This document shows, piece after piece, positions 15,811-22,721 of a stretch of 33,223 nt of DNA. The notes beneath the pieces are model-generated. The model saw only the letters and a program-made list of their open reading frames with translations. It had not been told where the DNA came from and did no database searches. The stretch lies in assembly GCA_027074805.1 (NCBI GenBank), contig JALTCK010000045.1, positions 1 through 33,223 on the forward strand, given 5' to 3'. Within the stretch, counting starts at the first letter, position 1, and each line of letters begins with the position of its first letter. Source of the stretch: Thermococcus sp. (GTDB taxonomy: Archaea > Methanobacteriota_B > Thermococci > Thermococcales > Thermococcaceae). Position numbers and translations under genes: made by a program.

Positions 15811-16671
15811 ATGGGATACAACGGGGAGGAAAGGGCTTTCATCGAGTGGTATCCCCGCGGATACGGTGTTGGCTTCAAGGTCAAGGATAGGCTTTTTGAG
15901 ACTCAGACCAAGTACCAGCGGCTTGAGCTGTACGAAACAGAGGGCTTTGGGAAGCTCCTCGTTTTGGATGGGACCGTTCAGCTCGTCGAGGTTGGTGAGG
16001 AGAGTTATCACGAGCCTCTCGTCCATCCAGTTATGCTCGCACACCCTACCCCGAGGAAGGTTCTGATAATCGGAGGCGGTGATGGTGGCACTCTGAGGGA
16101 GGTACTGAAGCACAAGAGCGTTGAGAAAGCCGTCATGGTCGAGATAGATGAGATGGTAGTAGAGGTCTCCAAAGTCTACATGAACGTTGAGAGGGGAGCC
16201 TTTGACGACCCGAGGGCAGAACTCATAATAGGAGACGGCGTTGAATACCTCAGAAACACCGACGAACGCTTTGATGTCATCATAGTGGACTCTACTGACC
16301 CTGTAGGTCCGGCGAAACTCCTATTCTCCAAGGATTTCTACCACAGTGCCTACGAGAAGCTAAACGAAAGGGGTCTTTACATAACGCAGGCCGGAAGCGT
16401 TTACCTTTTCACTAACGAGCTCCTCGATGCTTACAAGGCCATGAAGAGTGCCTTTGACCGAGTTTACTACTTCAGCTTCCCTGTTATAGGATACGCTTCC
16501 CCTTGGAGTTTCCTCGTCGGGATTAAAGGTGACGTGGACTTCAGAAAAGTCGACGTTGAAAGGGCCAAGGAACTCGACCTCTATTACTACGACCCAGAGA
16601 AGCACGAGACGCTTTTCCAGATGCCTCGCTATGTGAGACTTCTGCTTGAATCGGGGGATGAGGTGGAGTGA
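15811..16671 (+). CDS. speE: Polyamine aminopropyltransferase (spermidine synthase family)
   Basis: Transfers an aminopropyl group from decarboxylated S-adenosylmethionine to agmatine or putrescine. In Thermococcus the preferred acceptor is agmatine, giving N1-aminopropylagmatine. The 286-residue protein has an N-terminal beta-hairpin domain ([25 protein letters not shown]), the binding loop [13 protein letters not shown] (residues 86-98) and the gate/active-site region [13 protein letters not shown] (156-168). ATG 15811 follows GGGGTGAG. The 3' end overlaps the next gene (a flippase-like protein) as GTGA, so the two are probably co-translated. Confidence 0.95.
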   Translation: MGYNGEERAFIEWYPRGYGVGFKVKDRLFETQTKYQRLELYETEGFGKLLVLDGTVQLVEVGEESYHEPLVHPVMLAHPTPRKVLIIGGGDGGTLREVLKHKSVEKAVMVEIDEMVVEVSKVYMNVERGAFDDPRAELIIGDGVEYLRNTDERFDVIIVDSTDPVGPAKLLFSKDFYHSAYEKLNERGLYITQAGSVYLFTNELLDAYKAMKSAFDRVYYFSFPVIGYASPWSFLVGIKGDVDFRKVDVERAKELDLYYYDPEKHETLFQMPRYVRLLLESGDEVE

Positions 16672-17588
16672 GACTTTCCCACGGCTCCAAAAAGGCTCTG
16701 ACACTGCTCACTACGGCAGTAATAACGGGATATCTCATTTACAAGGTTTATACAGAGGCATCGGGCGTGGAACTAAGTGTCGGAGAGCTTATTTCCCCCT
16801 ATTTCCTTGCTGCGATTCTGGCGGGGCTCCTGGGTTACACGACATACACATTGATCTGGTACCTCTATCTCCACAACGTGACTAGAGTCAAGTACAGAAG
16901 GGTTCTGCTGACGAACTTGGCGGGCACGTATCTTTCCTTCTCCCTGAACGCCGCTATAGGTACTCTTGTCAAGGTGAAGTTCATTGGAGCTACATACTGG
17001 GATGTCTTAGCCACGAGTGTTCTCGGAATCTTGACGGAGTTTATAGCAGGACTAACACTTATAACGATCCTTGGGGGTGGTTATTGGGGGGTACTCCTAG
17101 CAGGAGTTCTTCTCCTCCCGATAATCCTCGACGAATGGGTTTTTAGAGCACTCCTTTTCATCTTCCGGCTTCTCCGTCTGGAAAAGGTTCTTAATGGCGT
17201 GTACTCCGGATGGAAAGATGCTACGGCAAATCCTCGTACGGTAATGCTTGCCCTCGCCTTGGGCTTTCTCCTAGTAACCCTAAACTCGACAACCCTCTAT
17301 CTCGTGGCCAAAACCTTCGGCCTCAACTATTCATTCCTGAGTACACTGAAGGGGACCGTCTATTCGAACTTCCTAGGAGGTGCCCTCGGAACTCCCGGGG
17401 GCATCGGGGCGAACGAGCTCGGTGTTATGATGGCCATCGGCCGAAGCGGGATGGACGTTGTAGTGGCATTTTTCTACAAGCTGATAAACCAGTACGTCTA
17501 CGCACTGATCGGCGCTCTGACCTTTTACAAGTTCGTTCTCCATGAGATTGAAGAGGAAGGTTCTTATGCATCTAACTCCCAACAGTGA
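16668..17588 (+). CDS. Flippase-like integral membrane protein (LPG synthase TM / UPF0104 family)
   Basis: A 306-residue protein with about eight membrane helices. It carries the signature [20 protein letters not shown] of the lysylphosphatidylglycerol-synthase transmembrane family, together with [28 protein letters not shown]. Family members include AglD-like and flippase-like proteins that act on lipid-linked substrates; the substrate here is unknown. GTG 16668 overlaps the speE stop as GTGA and has GAGGTG upstream. The link to polyamine synthesis may be only positional, though translational coupling suggests linked expression. Confidence 0.82.
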   Translation: MRLSHGSKKALTLLTTAVITGYLIYKVYTEASGVELSVGELISPYFLAAILAGLLGYTTYTLIWYLYLHNVTRVKYRRVLLTNLAGTYLSFSLNAAIGTLVKVKFIGATYWDVLATSVLGILTEFIAGLTLITILGGGYWGVLLAGVLLLPIILDEWVFRALLFIFRLLRLEKVLNGVYSGWKDATANPRTVMLALALGFLLVTLNSTTLYLVAKTFGLNYSFLSTLKGTVYSNFLGGALGTPGGIGANELGVMMAIGRSGMDVVVAFFYKLINQYVYALIGALTFYKFVLHEIEEEGSYASNSQQ

Positions 17589-17622
17589 ATGGAGTAATCC
17601 ATCACTAAGTTGAGGGATGTAA

Positions 17623-18267
17623 ATGCATGAGAGTGTCATTGAGGAGATCGAGAGGAGGGTAAAGCGGCTGGAGGCCGAGGTCGAGATACTGGAGAAGAGT
17701 CTGGAGAACCTCGAGAGCACCCCTCAAAAGTTAGCCCCGAAGCCAAGGAACAACGCACTCTATTACATTATCTTCATAGGTCTGTGGATGATCGTTGGAA
17801 TTGGCGTCCTGATGTATCTCTTGAACTCTGGAAAATTGCCGGGCACGGTAAACGTTCCGCTCCTTCCATATCTCCTTATAGCTATTGTGATCCTCCTGGG
17901 GGGTCTCTTTTATGTTCTCTGGGAGCGGAGAGAAGTGGAAAAGCTTGACCCGAAGAAAGAGCTGGAGGAGAGAATAAGGAGTGCAAACCTCGTTGTAAAA
18001 CTCTTCTATGAGCCCCTGAAGAAGGCACTGTTGGAAGAGGACAAGGCCGCCCTCAAGAGGTTAGGAGACAGACTGTTAGATGATCCCCTCCTCCCGAGCG
18101 CGATTGTGAGTGTCAACGAGGGTGATCCAAAGAAAATGGCATACGCTCTCTACCTTTACGCATCCTACACTCCCAAAATGAGAGATGAAGTGGAGGACCT
18201 ACTAAATACACTCAGAAACAAACCCATTAAGCTCCTTCTTGAGGAACTCCTCTCCGGAGGGTCCTAA
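17623..18267 (+). CDS. Coiled-coil membrane protein, unknown function
   Basis: A 214-residue protein I do not recognise. Residues 1-32 form an acidic/basic heptad coiled coil (IEEIERRVKRLEAEVEILEKSLENLES). Two membrane helices follow, near residues 47-67 (YYIIFIGLWMIVGIGVLMYLL) and 80-100 (PLLPYLLIAIVILLGGLFYVL). A soluble helical C-terminal domain (about 105-214) rich in Leu, Lys and Glu completes it. Both soluble ends probably face the cytoplasm. ATG 17623 follows GAGGGATG. No clear promoter is visible in the 34 nt after the upstream gene, so it may share that mRNA. The next gene, also unknown, has its own promoter. Confidence 0.65.
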   Translation: MHESVIEEIERRVKRLEAEVEILEKSLENLESTPQKLAPKPRNNALYYIIFIGLWMIVGIGVLMYLLNSGKLPGTVNVPLLPYLLIAIVILLGGLFYVLWERREVEKLDPKKELEERIRSANLVVKLFYEPLKKALLEEDKAALKRLGDRLLDDPLLPSAIVSVNEGDPKKMAYALYLYASYTPKMRDEVEDLLNTLRNKPIKLLLEELLSGGS

Positions 18268-18279
18268 AGGTTATAACCT
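18268..18279 (+). promoter_or_regulatory. Palindromic TATA element for a leaderless GTG gene
   Basis: AGGTTATAACCT is a perfect 12-nt palindrome beginning right after the upstream stop codon. The TATA centre lies about 25 nt before GTG 18299, which has no ribosome site. This supports a leaderless mRNA starting at that GTG. Confidence 0.6.
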
Positions 18280-18298
18280 GTGGGGAGTATTAACTCCG

Positions 18299-19120
18299 GT
18301 GACAGTATTGAAGCTGGAGGTTCTCACAAAGGAGGATATGAACACTCTCTCAAGGGAGCTCAGTAGGGCGGGCATAATGAACAGGACCAAGGAGGAGACG
18401 ACCTCTGAGGTTCAACACTACGTAGTCATCCGAGGGAAGTACGGCGAACTACTGAAGAAGGCAGCGGGAATACCTGTAGTTGAGGATGATCTTGAGGAGA
18501 TTAAGATTGCTTTTGAGGAGATGCTTGAGGACTGGGAAACCGGTGAGTCAAAGGACCTCCCGGAGCTCTTCGGCGACTCCGACCTAACAAGACTATTGCT
18601 AATCACTTCCATGATGGAGGGGGGGTTTCTTGAGGAGGATGACGGGACGCTGGTGCTTCTCGAGAAGCCTCTCCTGGAAGAGCTCACGGTGGAGCTCAGG
18701 TTTCCTATTGAAACCCTTGAAAACGATCTCGAAAGGATAGACGAGGTCTTCAATCCAGGCATGGTTACTGAGTTCACCCTAGAGAAGAGATACTACGTCG
18801 AGGTCATGGAAGTTGAGAAAGATCTCGTCGAGAATGCCCTCGAGATAGCCGAAGATTACGCGACGGAGGAAAGCCTCGTGGAGGCAATGTTCCAGGGAAT
18901 AGCCAGATCAACCCTTGCCGAGGTCGTACTCCAGCTCGCCGAGAAATACCGGAAGAAGAACGAGCTCATCGAAACCCTGATTTCCATGGAGCCTCTTACG
19001 ATTGAGACGGAGAGAGAGAGGATAAACGTATATTTTGACGAAGACGCCCTGGAGGACTTCCTCAAAGAACTCCAGACGCTCGGTTATCTAAAAGTTAAGG
19101 GCAACAGAATCTGGGTTTAA
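18299..19120 (+). CDS. Acidic protein with winged-helix-like segments, unknown function
   Basis: A 273-residue, strongly acidic soluble protein; I do not recognise the family. Two segments look like the recognition helix and wing of winged-helix domains: LTRLLLITSMMEGGFLEEDDGTLVLL (about residues 98-123) and, at the C-terminus, EDALEDFLKELQTLGYLKVKGNRIWV. Between them are long amphipathic helices (VEKDLVENALEIAEDYATEESLVEAMF). The track starts at TTG 18239, inside the previous gene. I choose GTG 18299 because a TATA box lies 25 nt upstream. A role as regulator or scaffold is possible, but nothing shows it directly. Confidence 0.65.
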   Translation: MTVLKLEVLTKEDMNTLSRELSRAGIMNRTKEETTSEVQHYVVIRGKYGELLKKAAGIPVVEDDLEEIKIAFEEMLEDWETGESKDLPELFGDSDLTRLLLITSMMEGGFLEEDDGTLVLLEKPLLEELTVELRFPIETLENDLERIDEVFNPGMVTEFTLEKRYYVEVMEVEKDLVENALEIAEDYATEESLVEAMFQGIARSTLAEVVLQLAEKYRKKNELIETLISMEPLTIETERERINVYFDEDALEDFLKELQTLGYLKVKGNRIWV

Positions 19121-19131
19121 TTTTTATTATC
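19119..19131 (+). terminator. T-rich terminator
   Basis: AATTTTTATTATC directly follows the stop of the acidic protein gene, ahead of the separate promoter for the zinc-finger gene. Confidence 0.4.
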
Positions 19132-19151
19132 CCTCTTCTCCCTCCATAAAA

Positions 19152-19159
19152 TTTTAAAA
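19152..19159 (+). promoter_or_regulatory. TATA box of the zinc-finger gene
   Basis: TTTTAAAA predicts a transcript start near 19181, so the GGAGGTGG ribosome site forms the very 5' end of the mRNA. Confidence 0.5.
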
Positions 19160-19193
19160 GGAGTCTTCTTACCTAACGCCGGAGGTGGTGGAA

Positions 19194-19334
19194 GTGGCTG
19201 AGCTGAAGGCGGTTATATTCTACGACCGCGACGGCTCCCGCTACTACCGCTGCCCGCGCTGTGGAATGCTCTTTAAAAACTCAAAAGACTACACTAGGCA
19301 CGTCAACAGATCCCATGGCCATCTTTTCCCATGA
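19194..19334 (+). CDS. 46-residue C2H2 zinc-finger protein (not in the ORF track)
   Basis: A short gene missed by the track because of its size. The protein begins [19 protein letters not shown] and holds a single C2H2 finger, [23 protein letters not shown], with Cys-x2-Cys and a final His-x4-His. Small single-finger proteins of this type are common in Thermococcales and probably bind nucleic acid or a protein partner; the target is unknown. GTG 19194 is chosen because GGAGGTG lies six nt before it, with a TATA box at 19152. The nearby GTG 19188 would leave no spacing. A C/D box RNA candidate begins nine nt after its stop and could be processed from the same transcript. Confidence 0.8.
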   Translation: MAELKAVIFYDRDGSRYYRCPRCGMLFKNSKDYTRHVNRSHGHLFP

Positions 19335-19342
19335 TTTCTGAC

Positions 19343-19400
19343 CCGGAATGAAGAAAAGCCCTAACTGATAAGTGATGAGCGGTTGGGGCTTACTGACCGG
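19343..19400 (+). ncRNA. Candidate C/D box guide RNA 3
   Basis: Box C is GGAATGA (19345-19351, imperfect), D' CTGA (19365-19368), C' GTGATGA (19372-19378, perfect) and D CTGA (19393-19396). The ends CCGG and CCGG form a four-pair stem. The D'-C' spacer is 3 nt. The D' guide is AAAAGCCCTAA and the D guide GGTTGGGGCTTA. The two share complementary stretches (AAGCCC with GGGCTT), so they may target the two strands of one rRNA helix. It fits exactly between the zinc-finger stop (19334) and the convergent gene end (19413). No separate TATA box is evident. Confidence 0.7.
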
Positions 19401-19412
19401 TTCGAGCTTTGT

Positions 19413-20417
19413 TTATTCCCTGATGATTATTTCCTTCGCGAGCTTCACTATGAAAGTTTTCCCTACTTTTTCCCTCGTTACGAGCTGCTTTTTTTCGAGC
19501 TCCTGAATTATTCTGCTTATGGTTGGTCTCGAATACCCTGTCAGCTCAGGGAGCTCTTCCTGCTTAACTGTCCCCCCTTTTTCAAGTATTGCTTTAACAA
19601 CTATCCTCTCTTTTTCTGTCAGTACCTCAATGGGGACCTTGTTGGCAGACCACTTCTTCTTGGCATAGTACACCGTCACGGGCACCACAATAGCCACTGA
19701 GAGTATAACGGCCAAGATTACTAGACCCCAGTTTGTTTCCTTCTGAACGGGAGTTGTTGGAACGGTTATCGTCAGGTCCTTCCTTATCCAGTACGTCTGA
19801 TACCCCAAGGCCCTTATCTGTGACTCCAAATCCTCAGGGAGTCCAGCGCCGATGATCACTACAAGGGTGGGTCGAAGCCTCTGGAGAGCCTCTTTCGTTG
19901 AGTTTGAAAGGGTGTTGTTTTGGTTAAGAACCAGGGGATGGTGCTGGACCATCGCCCATCTGGCGGCAGCTAAGGCAGAACCGTAGTCACTTGAACTAGC
20001 CACGACAAGAACCTGATCGCCGTTGGGAAAAAACCTCTCTGCGAGCTTTACAGAGGTCTCGGTCCTATCCTTCCCGCCTATCCGCTCCACACTGAATCCA
20101 AGCTCAAGGAGCTGATCCTGAACTTTGTCACTTATTGCCTGAGAGTCACCTATGATAAGTATTCTCGTCCACCCAAGCTTGGCGTAGGACTCAAGCTGGG
20201 CTATGGTTCCAGGATCCAGCTCCTTGGGGTTCACGGGAAGTATCGGAATTCCAAACATGTGAGAGTAGGGAAGGGCCACTATGTAGTCTATCATGTTATC
20301 GTCCCTGACGAGTATCAGGTCGTAGGGAGAAGTATTGTTCTGGGCAGAGGCGAAGGGGAGGGTGAACGATAATGCAATCAGTAGAATCAATGGGAGAGCC
20401 AAGGCCCTTTTGTCCAT
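19413..20417 (-). CDS. Membrane-anchored regulator: CWB2-like outer domain, one TM helix, winged helix inside
   Basis: A 334-residue protein with a clear layout. Residues 1-25 are a signal peptide (ending FASA before QNN). Residues 30-215 form an outer domain with the cell-wall-binding repeat 2 signature VERIGGKDRTETSVKLAERF and alternating strands such as RILIIGDSQAIS and LVVIIGAGLP. A single membrane helix covers about 230-251 (WGLVILAVILSVAIVVPVTVYY). Residues 262-334 form a winged helix (EKERIVVKAILEKGGTVKQEELPELTGYSRPTISRIIQELEKKQLVTREK). I infer a one-component sensor that reads an outside or envelope signal and binds DNA from the membrane. ATG 20417 follows GGTGAT. Confidence 0.85.
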   Translation of the reverse strand: MDKRALALPLILLIALSFTLPFASAQNNTSPYDLILVRDDNMIDYIVALPYSHMFGIPILPVNPKELDPGTIAQLESYAKLGWTRILIIGDSQAISDKVQDQLLELGFSVERIGGKDRTETSVKLAERFFPNGDQVLVVASSSDYGSALAAARWAMVQHHPLVLNQNNTLSNSTKEALQRLRPTLVVIIGAGLPEDLESQIRALGYQTYWIRKDLTITVPTTPVQKETNWGLVILAVILSVAIVVPVTVYYAKKKWSANKVPIEVLTEKERIVVKAILEKGGTVKQEELPELTGYSRPTISRIIQELEKKQLVTREKVGKTFIVKLAKEIIIRE

Positions 20418-20448
20418 TCTATCACCTGAAAAGAAGGTGGAAAAAGCC

Positions 20449-20458
20449 CCTTAAAAGG
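20449..20458 (-). promoter_or_regulatory. TATA box of the membrane-anchored regulator
   Basis: CCTTTTAAGG on the minus strand predicts a transcript start near 20429, just before the GGTGAT ribosome site. It lies between this gene and the upstream UPF0173 gene, so the two can be transcribed apart. Confidence 0.5.
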
Positions 20459-20462
20459 TTTT

Positions 20463-21137
20463 TCAAAGGACGAGCTCCTCTCCAGGATTCAGGATAGCGA
20501 CTTCCGTCTTGCCTTCGACTAGCCTCTTAAACTCCTCTGGGTCAGCAGTGATGGGTTCCCAGGTGTTGTAGTGCATGGGGACCACTTTTCTGGGCTTGAG
20601 AAGATCTACAGCCTTTGCAGCTTCCCTAGGCCCCATAGTAAAATGACCGCCTATTGGGAGGAGTGCAACGTCTATCGGTCCGTAAAGCTCCGAGAAGAGC
20701 TCCATGTCCTTGAAGACGAAGGTATCACCAGCGTGATATATCGTCTTCCCGTCGAGCTTCACTATGAAGCCCGAAGCGTTTCCTATGGCGTGTATACCAT
20801 CGCTACTAGAATGCCAGGCCGGTACTTGGATTATTCCGACACCATCTATCTCTGTTGGCCCGTAGTTCATCCCAATCGTCGTTATCCCCTTTTCACTCTC
20901 CACGAGATAGTTAGCCACGTCATACATTGCAACGATTTTCGCCCCGGTCCTTCTCGCTATGACAGCTGCATCGCCGATGTGATCTCCGTGGGCATGGGTT
21001 ATGAGTATCAGGTCTGCTTCAACCTCTTCCGGCTTTGCGGCCGCCTTGGGATTACCCGTGAGGAACGGGTCTATCACTATTTTCCTGCTTCCCTCAATCA
21101 GGAAGGCTGCATGCCCGAGAAACTTCACCTTCACCAT
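20463..21137 (-). CDS. UPF0173 metal-dependent hydrolase (metallo-beta-lactamase fold)
   Basis: A 224-residue hydrolase of the UPF0173 family, with the metal-binding motif THAHGDHIGD and later metal ligands in WHSSSDG, HAGDT and the final MHYNTWEPI. Family members are probably hydrolases of small cytoplasmic substrates; the substrate is unknown. ATG 21137 is chosen over GTG 21146 because GAGGTGA precedes it with normal spacing. A minus-strand TATA-like ACATTTAAGT at 21171-21180 would start the mRNA near 21150. The gene stands upstream of the membrane regulator on the same strand. Confidence 0.9.
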   Translation of the reverse strand: MVKVKFLGHAAFLIEGSRKIVIDPFLTGNPKAAAKPEEVEADLILITHAHGDHIGDAAVIARRTGAKIVAMYDVANYLVESEKGITTIGMNYGPTEIDGVGIIQVPAWHSSSDGIHAIGNASGFIVKLDGKTIYHAGDTFVFKDMELFSELYGPIDVALLPIGGHFTMGPREAAKAVDLLKPRKVVPMHYNTWEPITADPEEFKRLVEGKTEVAILNPGEELVL

Positions 21138-21295
21138 GGCATTCACCTCGGAATATAATAACCTGTGCTAACTTAAATGTTTCGGGGCAAGAATCCTCAA
21201 GCCTAACCTATCCATTGATGCCCGTTTTAGCCCATCAAAGCCGTTACATCGCCCCACCATGTCCATATCTACCTCAGTGACCGTTTTTAGGAAAG

Positions 21296-21304
21296 CTTAT
21301 ATAG
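21296..21304 (+). promoter_or_regulatory. TATA box of the ACS alpha-iorA-iorB operon
   Basis: CTTATATAG predicts a transcript start near 21325, directly before the GGTGATGGG ribosome site. The rest of the 196-nt gap holds an inverted repeat, TTGATG (21215-21220) and CATCAA (21233-21238), of unclear meaning. Confidence 0.55.
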
Positions 21305-21333
21305 AATCCTCTTAATTTTACTATGGTGATGGG

Positions 21334-22710
21334 ATGACATTTGACTACTTCTTCAAGCCAAAGGCTATAGCTGTTATCGGAGCCTCCAACGACCCGCTCA
21401 AGTTGGGTTACGAGGTCTTCAAGAATCTCAAAAGTTACAGGGATGGCAAGGTTTATCCGGTAAACGTAAAGGATGATGAAGTTCAAGGCGTTAAGGCGTA
21501 CAGAAACGTCAAAGATATACCTGACGACGTGGATTTGGCAATAGTGATTATCCCAAAGAGGTTCGTTAAGCAGGCCATAGTTGACTGTGGCGAAAAGGGC
21601 GTCAAGGGAGTCGTACTGATAACCGCAGGGTTCGGTGAAGTTGATGAGAAAGGGAAGAAAGAGGAAAGAGAACTCGTCGAGATAGCCCACAGGTATGGAA
21701 TGCGAATAATAGGTCCCAACTGCGTCGGCATAATGAACACCCACAACGACATGAACGCCAGCTTCGTAATGGATGCCAAGAGGGGAAGCATCGGCTTCAT
21801 AAGTCAAAGTGGAGCCCTGGGGGCGGGAATAATCTACAAGACCGTCAAAGAAGGTATAGGATTCTCAAAGTTCATAAGCATAGGAAATATGGCAGATGTT
21901 GACTTCGCCGAGCTCATGGAGTACCTCGCCGATACAGAGGAAGACAAGGCCATAGCACTCTACGTCGAGGGAATCAAGAATGGAAGGCGTTTCATGGAAG
22001 TTGCTAAACGCGTCACCAAGAAGAAGCCGGTGATAGTCCTCAAAGCGGGAAAAAGCGAGAGTGGCGCTAGAGCAGCATCGAGTCACACCGGTTCTCTCGC
22101 CGGAAGCTGGAAAATCTATGAGGCCGCATTCAAACAGAGTAACGTCATGATAGCGGACACGATAGACGACATGCTCAGCATGGCGAGAGCCTTCACCCAG
22201 CCACTGACCAGAGGGAATCGCGTCGCAATAATGACCAACGCGGGTGGCCCGGGTGTCTTGACGGCGGATGCTATAGACAAGAAGGGCTTAAAGCTGGCTA
22301 ACCTTGAGGGAAAGACTATTGAGGAACTCCGCTCGTTTCTCCCGCCGATGGCAGCGGTAAAGAACCCCGTTGACATGATTGCAAGTGCCCGCGGGGAGGA
22401 CTACTACAGAACGGCTAAGCTTCTGCTTGAAGATCCGAACGTTGACATGCTGATAAGCATCTGCGTCGTCCCGACCTTCGCGGGAATGACGCCCACAGAG
22501 CACGCCGAGGGTGTTTTGAGAGCAATAAAAGAGGTTGATAACGGTAAACCAGTTCTCGGCCTTTTCATGGCAGGTTACGTCAGTGAAAAGGCCAAAGAAC
22601 TCCTAGAGAGTGAGGGGGTTCCAAGCTACGAAAGGCCGGAGGACGTTGCTGCAGCCGCTTATGCGCTTGTTGAGTTTGCAAGGGCTAGAGGTGTTTTGAA
22701 GGATGAGTGA
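21334..22710 (+). CDS. acdA: ADP-forming acyl-CoA synthetase alpha subunit (probably ACS II type)
   Basis: Converts acyl-CoA, ADP and phosphate to the free acid, CoA and ATP, an energy-conserving step of peptide fermentation in Thermococcales. The 458-residue alpha subunit has a CoA-binding Rossmann domain (AIAVIGASNDPLKLGYEVFKNL), a ligase domain (GPNCVGIMNT, GFISQSGALGA), the phospho-histidine loop ASSHTGSLAG (His251) and a second CoA-ligase part (IMTNAGGPGVLTAD). The beta subunit with the ATP-grasp domain is not in the window. Because iorA and iorB follow within 11 nt, I infer the isoform acting on aryl acids such as phenylacetyl- and indoleacetyl-CoA. ATG 21334 follows GGTGATGGG. Confidence 0.92.
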   Translation: MTFDYFFKPKAIAVIGASNDPLKLGYEVFKNLKSYRDGKVYPVNVKDDEVQGVKAYRNVKDIPDDVDLAIVIIPKRFVKQAIVDCGEKGVKGVVLITAGFGEVDEKGKKEERELVEIAHRYGMRIIGPNCVGIMNTHNDMNASFVMDAKRGSIGFISQSGALGAGIIYKTVKEGIGFSKFISIGNMADVDFAELMEYLADTEEDKAIALYVEGIKNGRRFMEVAKRVTKKKPVIVLKAGKSESGARAASSHTGSLAGSWKIYEAAFKQSNVMIADTIDDMLSMARAFTQPLTRGNRVAIMTNAGGPGVLTADAIDKKGLKLANLEGKTIEELRSFLPPMAAVKNPVDMIASARGEDYYRTAKLLLEDPNVDMLISICVVPTFAGMTPTEHAEGVLRAIKEVDNGKPVLGLFMAGYVSEKAKELLESEGVPSYERPEDVAAAAYALVEFARARGVLKDE

Positions 22711-22721
22711 GGTGATTTTGG

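Noticed and set aside
21215-21238. TTGATG/CATCAA inverted repeat as a C/D box RNA
   Set aside because: No CTGA boxes accompany it on either strand; six-base arms can occur by chance.
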